Shown in pieces: positions 1 to 11,728 of a stretch of DNA of 64,000 nt. A program made the translations under genes and the position numbers. Every line of letters begins with the position of its first letter. Positions within the stretch are counted from its first letter, which is position 1. Below the pieces are notes generated by a model, which saw only the letters and a list, made by a program, of their open reading frames with translations, searched no databases and had not been told where the DNA came from. This DNA comes from Warburgia ugandensis (taxonomy: Eukaryota; Streptophyta; Magnoliopsida; Canellales; Canellaceae), in the NCBI GenBank assembly GCA_035236585.1, contig CP141130.1, positions 33,925,501 through 33,989,500 of the forward strand. Reading direction: 5' to 3'.

Positions 1-2154
1 CAGAACATGGGACAATACATGAATAGCCATAGCCAAACTCCTACCCCCCGAAATCCTTCCCCTGATAAAACAATAGATAGGACTGAGGTTCAGTTAGAAA
101 GGTTTCAAAAACTAGCTCCCTCATTCACAGGAGAAGATGAAGCATCCACGGCTGAAAAATGGTTAATTGATATTGAAAAGATATTTAAGGCCATGAACAT
201 AGCTGAAGAAAGAAAAGTACCCATGGCCACATTTTTGTTTAGAGGAGAGGCTACCTTTTGGTGGGAAACAGCAGAAAGAACTTATTTTGATCAGCAAGAA
301 ACAATAGGATGGGAAGAGTTTAGAAAGGTCTTTAATGACAAATATTATCCTAAACATATAAGGAAACAGAAGGAAAAGGAATTTATGGACTTAGAACAAG
401 GAAGTATGACCGTCCAACAGTATGAAAGTAGATTCATCAGCCTTCGAAGATTTGCACCCCGTGCTTGTGCTGATGAAGAAGATGCAGCCGAAAGATTTGT
501 AGATGGACTCAACCCAGGACTCAGGAACAGAGTTCTAGGTTTCCAACCTGCCACAGTAGCCAAAGCAGTAGAGATGACCTCCCTATATGAAAAAGATTAT
601 CAAAGGAACCAGGCAATAAGAGAAACTAAGAACATCAACACCATGAAGAACAAAGGAAAGAGACCCTTTCAGTCATCTGGACCTAGGCCACCTTTCAAGA
701 AGCCATTTGAAAACAAAGGAAGAAGACTAGACTGGAAGGCATGCCCTAGGTATAACAGAAATCATCCAGGCAAACCATGTCCCACTTTCAACATCACCTA
801 CTATAGTTGTGGAGAATTAGGACATTTTTCTAGCAACTGTCCAAAAAGGAAAGTACAAGAGCGTAAAGAAGATCAAGTTCCAAAAAGTCAAGGACGTGTC
901 TTTGCCCTGACTTCCATTCAAGCCCAAGCATCAAATGCAATCGTTGAAGGTACTCTTTCTATCTATGATACACCTGCTAAAGTTCTATTTGATACAGGCT
1001 CCACTCATTCTTTCATATCCCGAGAATTTGCATCATCCTTGGACATTATACCACAGGACCTAGACTTCACTCTAGAAGTCATGACTCCTGTAGGCCAGGC
1101 ACTCCCCACTTATTCTTATCTCCAGGATGTCCACATTCTGATTAAGAACCAATTGTTACATGCCAACCTTATCCATTTAGATATGAATGACTTCGACATC
1201 ATCCTAGGTATGGACTGGCTAGCCTTTCATCAAGCCTTTGTTGATTGTCGTCAGAAGCGTGTCACTTTTACCCTACCTAATAGAGACACTTTCACCCTCC
1301 AAGGAAGAAAGGATTATTCTGGAGCGTGTTTTATCTCTGCCATGAAAGCAGTTAAACACATTGCTCAAGGATGCCCCTTCTTCTTAGCCAAGATTGAATC
1401 TATCGAGAGTCCCCAACCAAAGCTAAAGGATGTCGAGGTTGTCCAAGAATTTCCTGACGTGTTCCCTGAGGACTTACCAGGTCTACCTCCCCCAAGGGAA
1501 GTTGAGTTCATCATTGACCTTATACCCGGTACTTCCCCCATTTCCAAAGCTCCTTACCGAATGGCTCCTGCAGAACTTAGAGAACTAATGACCCAGTTAC
1601 AGGAACTACTTGACAAAGGGTTCATACGACCTAGCGTGTCTCCGTGGGGAGCTCCAGTCCTTTTTGTTAAGAAAAAGGATGGCTCCATGAGATTGTGCAT
1701 AGACTATCGGATGCTGAATAGGGTCACCATTAAAAATAAGTACCCTCTTCCACGAATTGATCATCTTTTCGATCAACTTCAGTCAGCTAGAGTCTTCTCT
1801 AAGATTGATCTACGGTCAGGGTACCATCAACTTCAAGTTAGAGAAGAAGATATCCCCAAGACAGCCTTCAGGACTCGATATGGCCATTATGAATTCAGAG
1901 TGATGTCCTTTGGTTTGACTAATGCTCCAGCCGCGTTCATGGACCTCATGAATAGGGTGTTCAAGGAGTACTTAGATAAATTCATCATAGTGTTTGTGGA
2001 TGATATCTTAATATATTTTGAAACTCCTGAAGACCATATGGAACATCTAAGGATAACATTAAGCACCCTACGAGCACACAAGCTATATGCAAAATTCAGT
2101 AAGTGTGAGTTTTGGCCGGAAAAGGTTAATTTCTTAGGACACATTATTTCTTAA
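1..2154 (+). CDS. gag-protease-reverse transcriptase frame, cut at the 5' end and stopped in RT
   Basis: This is one open frame of over 700 codons. The Met at 7 is not the real start: the related gag at 12436 (minus) has 36 residues ahead of the equivalent Met, and here the frame is already open at base 1. Gag (residues about 30-290 counted from the Met at 7) forms the particle; it ends in two zinc-knuckle-like segments. Both have lost a Cys to Tyr (the codon at 799-801 reads TAC before [11 protein letters not shown], and [13 protein letters not shown] has Tyr for Cys). The aspartic protease active site DTGS is at about residue 329. RT motifs include [26 protein letters not shown] and the catalytic FVDD near residue 663. 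A TAA at 2152-2154 stops the frame just after FLGHIIS, before the RT connection and RNase H. Confidence 0.93.
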   Translation, partial: QNMGQYMNSHSQTPTPRNPSPDKTIDRTEVQLERFQKLAPSFTGEDEASTAEKWLIDIEKIFKAMNIAEERKVPMATFLFRGEATFWWETAERTYFDQQETIGWEEFRKVFNDKYYPKHIRKQKEKEFMDLEQGSMTVQQYESRFISLRRFAPRACADEEDAAERFVDGLNPGLRNRVLGFQPATVAKAVEMTSLYEKDYQRNQAIRETKNINTMKNKGKRPFQSSGPRPPFKKPFENKGRRLDWKACPRYNRNHPGKPCPTFNITYYSCGELGHFSSNCPKRKVQERKEDQVPKSQGRVFALTSIQAQASNAIVEGTLSIYDTPAKVLFDTGSTHSFISREFASSLDIIPQDLDFTLEVMTPVGQALPTYSYLQDVHILIKNQLLHANLIHLDMNDFDIILGMDWLAFHQAFVDCRQKRVTFTLPNRDTFTLQGRKDYSGACFISAMKAVKHIAQGCPFFLAKIESIESPQPKLKDVEVVQEFPDVFPEDLPGLPPPREVEFIIDLIPGTSPISKAPYRMAPAELRELMTQLQELLDKGFIRPSVSPWGAPVLFVKKKDGSMRLCIDYRMLNRVTIKNKYPLPRIDHLFDQLQSARVFSKIDLRSGYHQLQVREEDIPKTAFRTRYGHYEFRVMSFGLTNAPAAFMDLMNRVFKEYLDKFIIVFVDDILIYFETPEDHMEHLRITLSTLRAHKLYAKFSKCEFWPEKVNFLGHIIS

Positions 2155-2839
2155 GATGGCGTAGCAGTTGATACCACTAAGGTTGAATCAGTACAGAACT
2201 GGGAGAGACCTAAGACAAATCCACGTAAATAAGAAGCTTCTTAGGACTTGCCGGATGTTACAGGAGATTCATCGAAGGTTTTTCACAAATGGCTTTACCT
2301 CTAACTAAGCTAACCAGGAAAGACACAAGATTTGAATGGACTGATAAATGTGAGGAAAGCTTCCAAGAACTAAAAAGAAGGTTGACTACTGCACCTGTCC
2401 TTACCTTACCTTCAGGAAGTGGCGGATTTGAGATATACAGCGATGCCTCGCAACAAGGCTAGGCTGCGTACTTATGCAACATGGGAAGGTAATCGCTTAT
2501 GCTTCTCGACAACTCAAGAAGCATGAAGTCAATTACCCAACCCATGACTTGGAATTAGCAGCCATAGTCTTTGCCTTGCGAATATGGAGACATTATTTAT
2601 ATGGGGAAAAGTTTGAAGTTTTTACAGATCACAAGAGTCTTAAATATATCATTTCCCAACAAGACTTAAACATGCGACAAAGAAGATGGATGGACTACTT
2701 AAAAGACTATGACTTCTCCATTCATTATCACCCTGGAAAAGCTAATGTGGTAGCTGATGCATTAAGCAGAAGAACCCAAGGGATGTGTGCAAGTTTATTA
2801 ACCAAGAGATGGAAGCTACTACAAGAAGGAATCACATAG
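2155..2839 (+). pseudogene. RT connection and RNase H, frameshifted
   Basis: RT homology runs on in the same frame from 2155 to about 2226. One base then seems to be missing near 2227, which moves the frame (RSFLGLAG and following). Another base is missing near 2457-2459, after the IYSDASQQG motif. From 2474 a 121-codon stretch is open and ends at TAG 2837-2839. RNase H normally removes the RNA strand during reverse transcription. All four acidic catalytic positions are visible: Asp in YSDAS, Glu in HDLELAA, Asp in FTDHKSLKY and Asp in VVADALSRR. The active site therefore survives but is split over two frames. Confidence 0.9.
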
Positions 2840-3861
2840 AAACCAAACATAAGTAAGCACAAGATCATTATGGCAGGTCTAACAATAAAGTCGGCTATTA
2901 ATGAAAAAGTTAAGCAAGAACAGAAAGGAGACTCAGATATACAAGCTTTCATAGGAAAACCAGGATTTACAAGAAGAGAAGATGGTAGCATTTACATGCA
3001 AGGAAGATTAGTGGTACTGGCTAATGAAGAGTTAAGACAAGAAATTTTAAAAGAGGCTCATCGGTCCAAGTATACAATACACCCAGGAGGGACTAAGATG
3101 TATCAGGACTTAAAGAAACAATATTGGTGGGATGGTATGAAAAGAGACATAGGGGAATTTGTGGCAAAGTGTTTAACATGTCAACAAGTAAAGGCTGAAC
3201 ATCAAAGACCTACGGGATTGTTACAACTCCTTGAGTTACCTGAATGGAAATGGAACCATATCACAATGGACTTCATTGTAGGGCTACCCAAGACCTCTAA
3301 GGGTCATGACATGATTTGGGTAATTGTTGATAGATTAACTAAGACAGCCCATTTCCTTCCTATACGTCATACCCAATCCACTGACAGCCTATCTCAGCTA
3401 TACATCAAAGAGATAGTAAGTCTACATGGTATACCCCTTAGTATCACTTCAAATAGGGATAGCCGCTTCACTTGGAACTCTGGAAGTCTGTCCAAAAATC
3501 CTTAGGATCTTCCTTGAACTATAGCACAGCCTTCCATCCATAGACCGATGGACAGTCAGAGCGCACAATCCAAATAGTCGAAGATATGTTGCAAACTTGT
3601 GCCCTTGATTGGAAGCAGAGTTGGGATGAAAACCTACCGCTAGTCGAGTTTGCGTACAACAATAGCTTTCAGTCAAGCATTGGCATGGCTCCATATGAGG
3701 CGCTCTATGGGAGACCCTGTCGATCACCCACCAGTTGGAGTGAAGTTGGAGAATCCAGGGTGCTCCAGTCCGAGCTGGTAGAGCAATGTGCCGAGAAGGT
3801 CAGACTCATAAGGAGCTGCCTCCTCACAGCTCAAAGCTGCCAAAAGAGCTATGCTGATTGA
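2840..3861 (+). pseudogene. Integrase zinc-binding and catalytic core, broken
   Basis: The open part 2870-3505 contains the HHCC zinc-binding domain (HRSKYTIHPG then CLTCQQVKAEHQ) and the start of the DDE core (MDFIVGLPKTSKGHDMIWVIVDRLTKTAHFLPI). The second catalytic Asp, normally Asp in a S-D-R context, reads Asn (ITSNRDSRFT), which fits a G-to-A change. One base is missing around 3472-3480; the core continues in another frame from 3481. That frame has an in-frame TAG at 3541-3543 just before TDGQSERT, which holds the catalytic Glu. A TGA at 3859-3861 ends the piece; the context suits a lost CGA Arg codon. The enzyme would be dead even without the frame breaks. Confidence 0.9.
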
Positions 3862-4302
3862 AGGAGGAGACCATTGGAATTCGACATAGGAGAGGACGTT
3901 TTCCTGAAGATATCTCCCACTAAAGGAGTTATGAGGTTCGGTATCAAAGGCAAGCTTAGTCCGCGTTACATAGGACCTTTCGAAATCCTGGAGAAAGTGG
4001 GAAAAGTGGCCTACAGGATCGCGCTACCCCCTCAGCTATCCGAAGTGCATAACGTGTTCTATGTGTCTATGCTAAGGAGGTACGTGCCTGACCCCGCTCA
4101 TGTCATCGACCAGGTACCCATAGAGATGACGGAGGATCTCAGACTAGAGACAAGACCAGTTGAGATTCAGGATCGTAAGAATAAGAAGTTGCGGAACAAG
4201 GACATACCCTTAGTCAAAGTTTTGTGGAGAAATGCGCACATGGAAGAAGAAACTTGGGAACCGGAGTCAGAAATGCGAGAAAAGTACCCTGAGATCTTTT
4301 GA
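3862..4302 (+). pseudogene. Integrase C-terminus with GPF/Y motif and chromodomain
   Basis: This is the tail of pol, in frame with the preceding piece but cut off by the TGA at 3859-3861. LSPRYIGPFEILEKVG is the GPF/Y module of Ty3/gypsy integrases. The end (IPLVKVLWRNAHMEEETWEPESEM) is a chromodomain-like fold typical of plant Tekay/Del elements, which is thought to steer insertion towards heterochromatin. The insertion of Ala in WRNAHMEE is unusual compared with the common WRNH wording. The stop at 4300-4302 is the natural end: polypurine tract and LTR follow within 50 bp. Confidence 0.9.
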
Positions 4303-4337
4303 CTGTATATAGTAGAATTTCGGGGGCAAAATTCCCC

Positions 4338-4351
4338 TAAGGGGGTAAGAA
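4338..4351 (+). promoter_or_regulatory. Polypurine tract of A1
   Basis: CTAAGGGGGTAAGA lies directly before the LTR start (TGTAATAACTCC at 4352). Position and purine run fit the plus-strand primer of reverse transcription. Confidence 0.8.
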
Positions 4352-4779
4352 TGTAATAACTCCAATTTTGTAATATTGAAATTCCAAGTTTAGCAATGAA
4401 AAGTTCAGTTTTAAAGAAAAGGGCATTTTGGTCATTTCACTAGTTGCCTTAACTAAACCCAGAAATTTGGTCCTAAAAGTGGTGCCATTAGATGCGTCTC
4501 AGAAAAAAGAATCCAACGAGACCAAAATCACCCAAAACGGAGTTAAAATGAGCAAGATATGGCCCTTTGAAGTTCAGGGACAAAACTGTAAATTTCACAA
4601 AAACGACTTAACCTGAAAACACACAGGTGCCCGTTCTGATACGGGCACCCCGTCGTCTTCAAGCTCCTAGAGGCTTGTGGAACGGCGGTGTTTCAAGGAG
4701 AAACCACCGCCATTCTGGAGGTTTCCCCACCTCCATTCAAAGGCGGTTAGAACCCCTCCAGAACCCTCTTTAAAAGCCC

Positions 4780-4787
4780 TATAAAGA
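4780..4787 (+). promoter_or_regulatory. TATA box of LTR A1
   Basis: TATAAAGA precedes GAGCTCTTGGG. The same spot in LTR A3 reads TATAAATA and in A2 (minus) TATAAATAG, so it is conserved between copies. Confidence 0.7.
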
Positions 4788-5137
4788 GAGCTCTTGGGTG
4801 CCTCTAATGGCAGCCCAAAACCTTGGAGAAAACCCATCACGGAGCAGTGACCAAGAGGGGAAAACGTGGAGAGAAAACCAGCCACGAAGCAGGTATGCTC
4901 AAAAACTCCCCAAATCCATCTCACCCATAGTCCTAAGCTCAATTCCCCTAAGTTTTTGCATGAAAAACCATGCAAAACGGAGCCTGGGAGAGCCACCAAG
5001 GACCCTGGGACGTCCCCAGGGCCGCACTGGTTCGACAAGGTTGAACCAGGGTGACCTGAGGATGACCCAGGTCTCTAACAGGTGGGACGATCCAATAGGA
5101 ACGTCCCACGTTGACGTCCGTTTGAAAAACCAAACGA

Positions 5138-5205
5138 GCGCGTCCAAGGACGCGCCCGCTAAAGGGACAGATGGGCGGAGAAGTTGAGCGCGTCTGCAGA
5201 CGCGC
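5138..5205. repeat. CpG-rich palindromes in the LTR leader
   Basis: GCGCGTCCAAGGACGCGC (5138-5155) is a hairpin with 8-bp arms. GCGCGTCTGCAGACGCGC (5188-5205) is a perfect 18-bp palindrome. Both lie about 350-430 bp after the TATA box, in DNA expected to be transcribed. They survive in a sequence otherwise losing CpG. Confidence 0.75.
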
Positions 5206-6470
5206 CAGCTGAGGTGCACGCCACAGAAGCGCAGTGTGCTAGCGCACGTCGACTTTGCTGTTACTTAAGAAAGCAGGGCACACGTCGCAGACGCGTAGCG
5301 TCCTAGCATTCCGTTTTTTTTTGTCTTTAAGACTTTATGTACATACAATACTAAAATGCTTATAACTTGAGATCTAGAACTCCGATTGCGGCGCCGTAAA
5401 AGGCGTTGTATCCGTATCGACGATTCCAACACATCCAAGGCATAAAATCCCTAATCAAGGTCCAATAAAAGGAGGGCATGACCCTTAGAGTAGGTTGGTG
5501 GCGCGTGACCACTAGAACTTTGGAAAACTGAGAATACCAAGGCCCAATTAGGACCTTAGGACACCCATAGGCATAGGGATGGACCCCTAATGCCTAAGTA
5601 ATAAGACCAAACTACTCTAAACCCATGAAAGATAGGTTAAACTAACCTTGAGTCCCCAAACCATGTTCAGGAGCGTACGAGGACAAAGGGGTTAACCGGA
5701 CTTAGTCAGGTAGGTGCTCTATCACTATTAGATTATTTTAAAAGATCTATTATTATTTTGAGAACATATGTTATAAGCATATGACTTGTTTAGCATGATT
5801 TGATTCAGCATGCATATGATAGACGTTTTGTACATAGCCATGTTTTGAAATGATTGCATATACATTATGCACAAACATGTGTTGCAAGCAAGTGCATGCA
5901 TTGCATGATTTATGTACTTGCAAAGATTGCATGTCCTTGAGGGTTGCCAAAAGACGCTAGAGTGCCGAGGGCCAGGCAGTTGTGAGGGACCCAAAAGAGG
6001 ACAAGTTTTAACAAAAGGTTTTGACTTATCTTATGTGATTTGGGCAAGTAAGCCTGTGGGTGCTATGCCGAGGGGTCTGGGTTGGCCACTCGGCCTCTAC
6101 CACTAATAGGTGGATGGGTACCACGCCCAAAAAGAGGCAAGTCCCTACGTCGATGCATGTGGTACAGGGGGCTACCACTGGTGTCACGGCACTGGGTCGA
6201 CGTGTCATAGGCCCCGTGGAGGCTATGACCGAGTGCCCTCAGGTACCCAGGGACCACACGGCGAGGAGGTCGTGGGCATAGTGGACCCTATGGTTTGATG
6301 AGTTATGTGCATTTCATATAGCATGATATGAGGTTGGTCGACCATACCATACTAGAGGTCCATGAGTTGGACTCCATGAAGCATCTATTGCATATCATGA
6401 TGTCATCATATATATGTATATATGATACTTTCAATTTTGGATTATGTGATCTTTTAAGTCATGAGAATTT

Positions 6471-6606
6471 CAGTTGATTATGGATTCTTATACTAATATT
6501 GACCTCGAGTATTCAAACATACGCATATTTTGAATTTTCAGTTGATTATGGATTCTTAAACTGATATTGAACTCGAGTATTCAAACATATGCATGTTTTG
6601 AATGAG
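6471..6606 (+). repeat. 68-bp tandem duplication inside LTR A1
   Basis: CAGTTGATTATGGATTCTTA begins at 6471 and again at 6539, followed by near-identical sequence. LTR A3 has a single, diverged unit at the equivalent place, so the duplication is specific to A1 or its close relatives. Confidence 0.8.
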
Positions 6607-7027
6607 CATATGATTTTGAAACATCTCATGCATTTATAAAACTAGTAGTGATAGGCTCCTACTGAGTATATTATATACTCACCCAATCCTCAACATTTTT
6701 CAGATACAACGTAAATACTTAAGGGCAAGGGACGTTTGTACTAGGAGACACAGGCTAAGTACAAGTAATTAAACCCCTATCTTATCTTTCAATGTTACTT
6801 GATTGTAGTTACTCTCTAATAGCTAGGGCTGTGACTAACACTTTCTTGGGAATGATATAGATTTAAACTTTGCCATGGCTAAATTATTGAGAATGTGTTT
6901 TCACACTCGGGGTTTTTATGAAAGATTGTTTTCAAATGAAAAAGATTTTCATGCATCTCATACTTATAAAACTAGAGATCTCGCCTTTTTATCAAAATTG
7001 CATCATATAAAAACCCGGGTCGTGGCA

Positions 7028-9361
7028 ATTTGTCATCAGGATTTTCAATAATGTTCCCATTTATGCAAAGCAAAAAGTCTCTTATTCATAATCGAGTACC
7101 TATACTAGGTTATGGTTGAATCCTTTGTCATCATCCTCTTTGTCCTTTCTTTGCTTGATGGTTTTCTTCGTAACCTTTCAATCCAAAAGTTCTATATTCA
7201 ATCCAGTAGGGTTAGTCCTTAGGAAATTCCTTCAATTGATTTTTCGTTCTTGGTATATGCTCATAGCAACTAACTTTTTGTCTAAAGGCAATGTAACATC
7301 AAATCTCACCTTATAATGTGCTAGCCATCTCACCTTTTGTCCTTCCATTCCCTATGTCAATATATTGCTCAATCTTTTTATCAAGGCTTTATCGTCAATC
7401 ATGCAGTCTGTATTGTCAGGAGGTATACTCATAAGTAGTGATTTTCTCAATCCCTCAAATTTTATCCTTCAAGTGCCTCCTCATACTTAGCTTATACTAG
7501 CAGTTCTCGTTCAATAGCTACTACATCAAGTTATGCTGAAGCAGTTAAATCATCAAATCTGAAAAACACTCAGGTAAGCATGGAACATTTTCGTAGACAT
7601 ATAGAAAGACTTTATTTGATTACTTTTTGGTCTCTTTCCAGATATATCTTTGTCATAAGCTCAAGGGTCTCTAAAGTGATCGGTACTTATCTACCTTTCT
7701 TTTCAATCCAAGTTAGTAGTATTTTTTAGACTCAAAGTAATTTCTTCACCTTGTCATGGTAGCCATTAAGGTTTGAAAAATCTTTCACATTGGTTTAGAT
7801 CACTTCTTATTTTTGCTCCTATCTCAGTTGCTACTGTCCTCATCAACTGACCTCATACCCTCAACTGACTTAGTCTAACAAGTACTTTTCTTTTCAAGGA
7901 AAACTCAAGTCTAAAGACTTATAACATCCCTTTGAGTATATAACTTCGACTACTAACTCATAGATACTAGCATACTTGATTAAATATGGTGGGATACCCT
8001 TATTTTAGTCAACAGTACTCTAAAGGTAATGACTAAATAATGGTTTTAAGACATTTGCTCTTCCAATCTATGATAGTAAGACCTCAATTTGATCCTTGAT
8101 GGTACCCTACTTGCTAAATGGACAAGTCATTGTCCCGACTTAATTCCTTTTTCAATATACTTTATTAGCAAGGTGGGATATCACCAAATTTTCCTTTTTA
8201 TGGACAATATCCATTGGTGTTCCCTAGAAGCTAATGGATCCGATAAGAATCTAATTGATATCAAACCATTTTTAAAATTTTAATTTCTAGTTGGTCACCA
8301 TTCCTCTTCGAAAATTTCTTGTCGCATAATCTCGTGAAATTCGATACTCTACTCAAAGTCTTAAACGCCGTATGCTTTATCTCTATTATATGCATTTACA
8401 ATAACATCATCGCTAACTCAACTATTATTATTCCTTCAAATTTGATTGGTTTATCTTCCCAGATAATTCAAGATGAAAGATTTGTATGGATCTCCATAAA
8501 ATCATGATCTTCTTCTTTTGAATATTCATTAAATACTGGTAGTTACACCTTTTATCTCTTTTCTTCAAAATCCTCATTTTTGTCTACCTAGATCAATGTC
8601 TTTTGTTGCATATAATTGATATTACATCTACTCCTTTACTTAACAGATATGATAAACTGAATGCTTCTTAGAAATTCTAAACTGTCTTGAAATCCTCAAT
8701 TGCTTGTAACCTCAATAAAATTCATACAATGTCTTAATAATGACATTGACGTTTTGATCATGCTATACTTTTCTTACAAGTTCATGTTAGGGTCAATCCA
8801 TTATCACAGATCTATCATCCCCGATATTATCGTCAAAATCTTTTGATAACTTGGTCAAATTCATTTCCCTATCATATTCGTGTTATGTTTCCCCTAATCA
8901 CATAATATGTCAATTGTACATCTTATGATCTCCTCCATTATACTCAGGTGGTTGTTATTCAATCTCACTTCACTCTTCATGAGACTCCAATTAAGGTATC
9001 CAAAATTGAGCTAAGTCCTTCAGGATCCACACCTTTGTGATCTAGTACGAGTCACAGTTATCTCCTAATATCTTCATTCATCATTCTCATCATAATCTAA
9101 TTTATATATGAGTTTCCCTGTTTGCACCACGGCACAACAATCCTTATCGATAAGATTTAAGCCATCCAATATCTAAGTATTTGCTAGACCCATCTCCTTT
9201 TTTACCTATTTGTTTATGGTGAAATGCCTTGAGCATTAATATTGTACTTCTCAAATTGAAGTAGTCATCTCTACTTCTTCTATTTATACTACTTCTTCTT
9301 GATTTACTCTATTGTCTATGACCATTGGACATGTTGGACTGGCTATGAAAGAATAAAACCT
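7028..9361. other. Unassigned AT-rich stretch, probably decayed interior of the B1 element
   Basis: There is no open frame longer than about 70 codons and no domain I recognise on either strand. It lies between the end of LTR A1 and the PBS of the minus-strand element whose 5' LTR is 9379-12080. It should therefore be that element's 5' internal region, into which A1 may have inserted. That is inferred from position only; I could not match it to gag or pol. Confidence 0.4.
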
Positions 9362-9375
9362 GGGCTCTGATACCA
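9362..9375 (-). promoter_or_regulatory. Primer-binding site, tRNA-Met(i) type
   Basis: On the minus strand TGGTATCAGAGCCC follows the LTR end by a few bases. It matches the initiator-Met tRNA 3' end usual for Tekay/Del elements. It proves that 9379-12080 is a 5' LTR and not a solo LTR. Confidence 0.85.
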
Positions 9376-9958
9376 ACTGTGACGACCCAGGTTTTCCCAT
9401 GCATTTTTAAATGCAAGATCTAAATTCCTAAGGCGGGATGCATCCCTATTTGAAAACCATTTTATAAAAATCATGCAATGTAGTGGAAAACCTTTTGTTT
9501 TAAACTCATTTTGAAAACCCCGAGTGTCATTTGCTTTCACAACAATCAAAGTAGTTTTTGAAAAACTTCAGAACTCATAAATGTTTTTCCCTAGGTCTAT
9601 CCAGTCACAACACACAGTCCAATTGTAAATAATTACAAATACATGTCCAAAGGGTAGAGAGTTTACTTACATGTATAATTGTCTCCTGTTTGATTCACTT
9701 GCTTATAGCACTAATATCTCCTGAGGCATCTTCTATTTGTGAGTGGAACTATCCTGAAAAATGTTAAGGATAGGGTGTGTATATATTATACTCAGTAGGA
9801 GTTTATCACTACTAGTTTTACAATGCATGCCATGGTTAAAATCATATGCACTTTAAAACATGTGCATGTTCGAACAATCATGTTCAATATCGATATTAAA
9901 AACCACTGTCGAATTGGAATACTGACGACTTAAAGAATAGCATAATCCAAGTCGAAAG

Positions 9959-9982
9959 TATATATATATATATATATATATA
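9959..9982. repeat. (TA)12 microsatellite
   Basis: An uninterrupted TA run inside LTR B1. LTR B2 has only a short interrupted version at the same place, so it expanded after the copies split. Confidence 0.9.
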
Positions 9983-11720
9983 ATGATATGCTTAGATGCT
10001 CAACTGAATCCAACTCATGGATATATGGTATGGTCGACCAACCTCATGTCATGCCATATGCAACGCAAGTAAATCCTCAAACCATAGGGCCCACTATGCC
10101 CACGACCTTGCCGCCGTGTGGTCCTTAGGTACCTAGGGACACAGGGTCATATGCCTCCATGGGACATATGACACTTCGACCCAGTGCTGTGACACCAGTG
10201 GTAGCCCCCCGTACCACATGCAGTTGAAGCAGGGACATGCCCTTTTTGGGCATGGTACCCATCCACCTAATAGTGGTAGAGGCTAGAGGCCAACCCAGAC
10301 CTCTCGACATAACGCCCACGAGCTTACCAGCCCAAATCATATACGATTAAATAAGCAAAAACCTCTTTTTCAAAACCTGTCCTCTTTGGGTCCCTCACAA
10401 CTGCCTGGCACTCACAACTGCTTACCCAGCGTCTTTTGGGCACTTCAGCGTCTTTTGGTAACCCTCAAGGACATGCAATTTTTCAAGAACTCAATGCTCA
10501 CAAATCATGCAATATATGCAATTGTTTGCAAAACATGTTTATGCATAATGTATTTATCATATGCATGTTGAATTCATTTATATGCTAAACAAGTCATAAA
10601 ATAAGTCATGCTAAACAAGTCATATACTTATACTTAAAACATGCATTCTCAAAACGATCATGGCTCTTTTAAAAAGTTTAGTAGCGATAGAGCACCTACC
10701 TCAAAGTCTCCTGGAGTCGTGTCCTTTATCATCAACCCATCCTTGGGTCTCATTTATAAACTCCTGGGTATGAATGAATACAAGGAGTCCTCATCAATTT
10801 CAATCTATTAGATTGCTAGATCTGCCCTTTAGGGTCCATGGTCCTTGCCTAATTCATTGTCAGGCTAGATCCTATGGTATGGATATACTATTCAATAGTT
10901 AAACTTTGTAAATTGTCCTCTGATCCTAACTTTAAAGTCTCATTAGGTCCGTGTGTCCCAGTTCCCAAGACACCCATGTATCCTGATTGAACCGCGACTG
11001 CCTCACATGTGTGCGCGCCCAAAGGCCGTGCTAGGGACCGCGTTTTGCATGCACACATGCATGCTCAAGCGACGCGCTATGACGCGCATCCTAGATGGCG
11101 TCGCACGGATGCACCTTTGGTGTAGCATGGCGCGTCTCAGCTCCCAGGGCACCCCGTGCATCCTGGTAGAGCCAGGACCCGTGCCCCATGTCGTGCGTGC
11201 ACCAAAAGACAGCACCTGGGATAGTGTACGCACTATCGCACGCTCGGAACCCATCCCAGGGACCCTGTCCTAGGCGTACATGGAGCATGGTGTCCCTGGG
11301 ACGCCTTGTTCATGAAGGGCTAGCTAGAACCGGCTTGGAGCATTTTCTGGCCAGGAAATTCGGCTGGAAAACTTGCTAGAAACGCTAGATCCAGCACGGA
11401 TCTAGCTTGAAAGGGGGAAGAACCTAATAGGTAGGGAAGGATGGCTTACCTAGGCAGCCATGGAGCGCCTATCGCTAGTGGTGGAACCCCATTCTTCACA
11501 CTGATCCTCCTGCTCCCCAGAAAACTCAAAGAAGGGGGAAACCCCATTGCCAAGACTGGAAAGAAGAGAGGGACATGGGGAAATGGCAATGGCTGGCCTG
11601 ACTCAGGCCTGACCGTTGCCGAAAAACTCAGGGAACTAGGTTTGAGACAGGTTTCCGATTTTTGCCGAAAACCCTAGTCCTAAAATAGCAGGAAACCCCA
11701 GTCCCAAAATAGCCAGGGGC

Positions 11721-11728
11721 TTTTTATA
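11721..11728 (-). promoter_or_regulatory. TATA box of LTR B1
   Basis: TATAAAAA on the minus strand in the context GGCTATAAAAAGCCCC. The equivalent in B2 is at 30851-30858. Confidence 0.65.

Larger units (their letters stand above)
1..7027 (+). mobile_element. Tekay/Del-type chromovirus (Ty3/gypsy), copy A1; 3' part
   Basis: The domain order gag, aspartic protease, reverse transcriptase, RNase H, integrase, chromodomain-like tail is that of Ty3/gypsy chromoviruses. The polypurine tract and a 2.7 kb 3' LTR follow at once. The 5' LTR, PBS and first gag codons lie left of the window. The pol region carries stop codons and single-base losses, so this copy cannot move by itself. The 3' flank after the LTR is ATTTG at 7028-7032; its partner would lie outside the window. 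Assignment to the Tekay/Del lineage rests on the RT wording around 1600-2000 and on the C-terminal chromodomain; a formal phylogeny was not possible. Confidence 0.93.
4352..7027 (+). repeat. 3' LTR of chromovirus A1 (about 2.68 kb)
   Basis: It starts TGTAATAACTCC and ends ACCCGGGTCGTGGCA; sister LTRs here end in GTCGTCACA. Homologous copies are at 12578-14924 (minus) and 58977-61597 (plus). A TATA box sits about 430 bp in. Downstream come a CpG-rich stretch (about 4970-5320), a block shared with the B and C LTR families (about 6050-6300) and the conserved segment near 6645-6715 (CTACTGAGTATATTATATAC). Confidence 0.88.

Noticed and set aside
4667..5219. Several overlapping frames on both strands in the GC-rich part of LTR A1
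   Set aside because: All lie in LTR sequence; the A2 and A3 counterparts do not keep the same frames, and no domain is seen.
5000..5320. CpG island marking a cellular gene promoter
   Set aside because: The stretch lies inside an LTR, after its own TATA box, and similar GC-rich stretches recur in LTRs A2, A3, B1 and B2.
7441..7800. Minus-strand frame reading WIEKKGR...LETLELMTKIYLERDQK, possibly a decayed gag
   Set aside because: It has about ten stops in 120 codons, no better than chance in AT-rich DNA, and no known motif.
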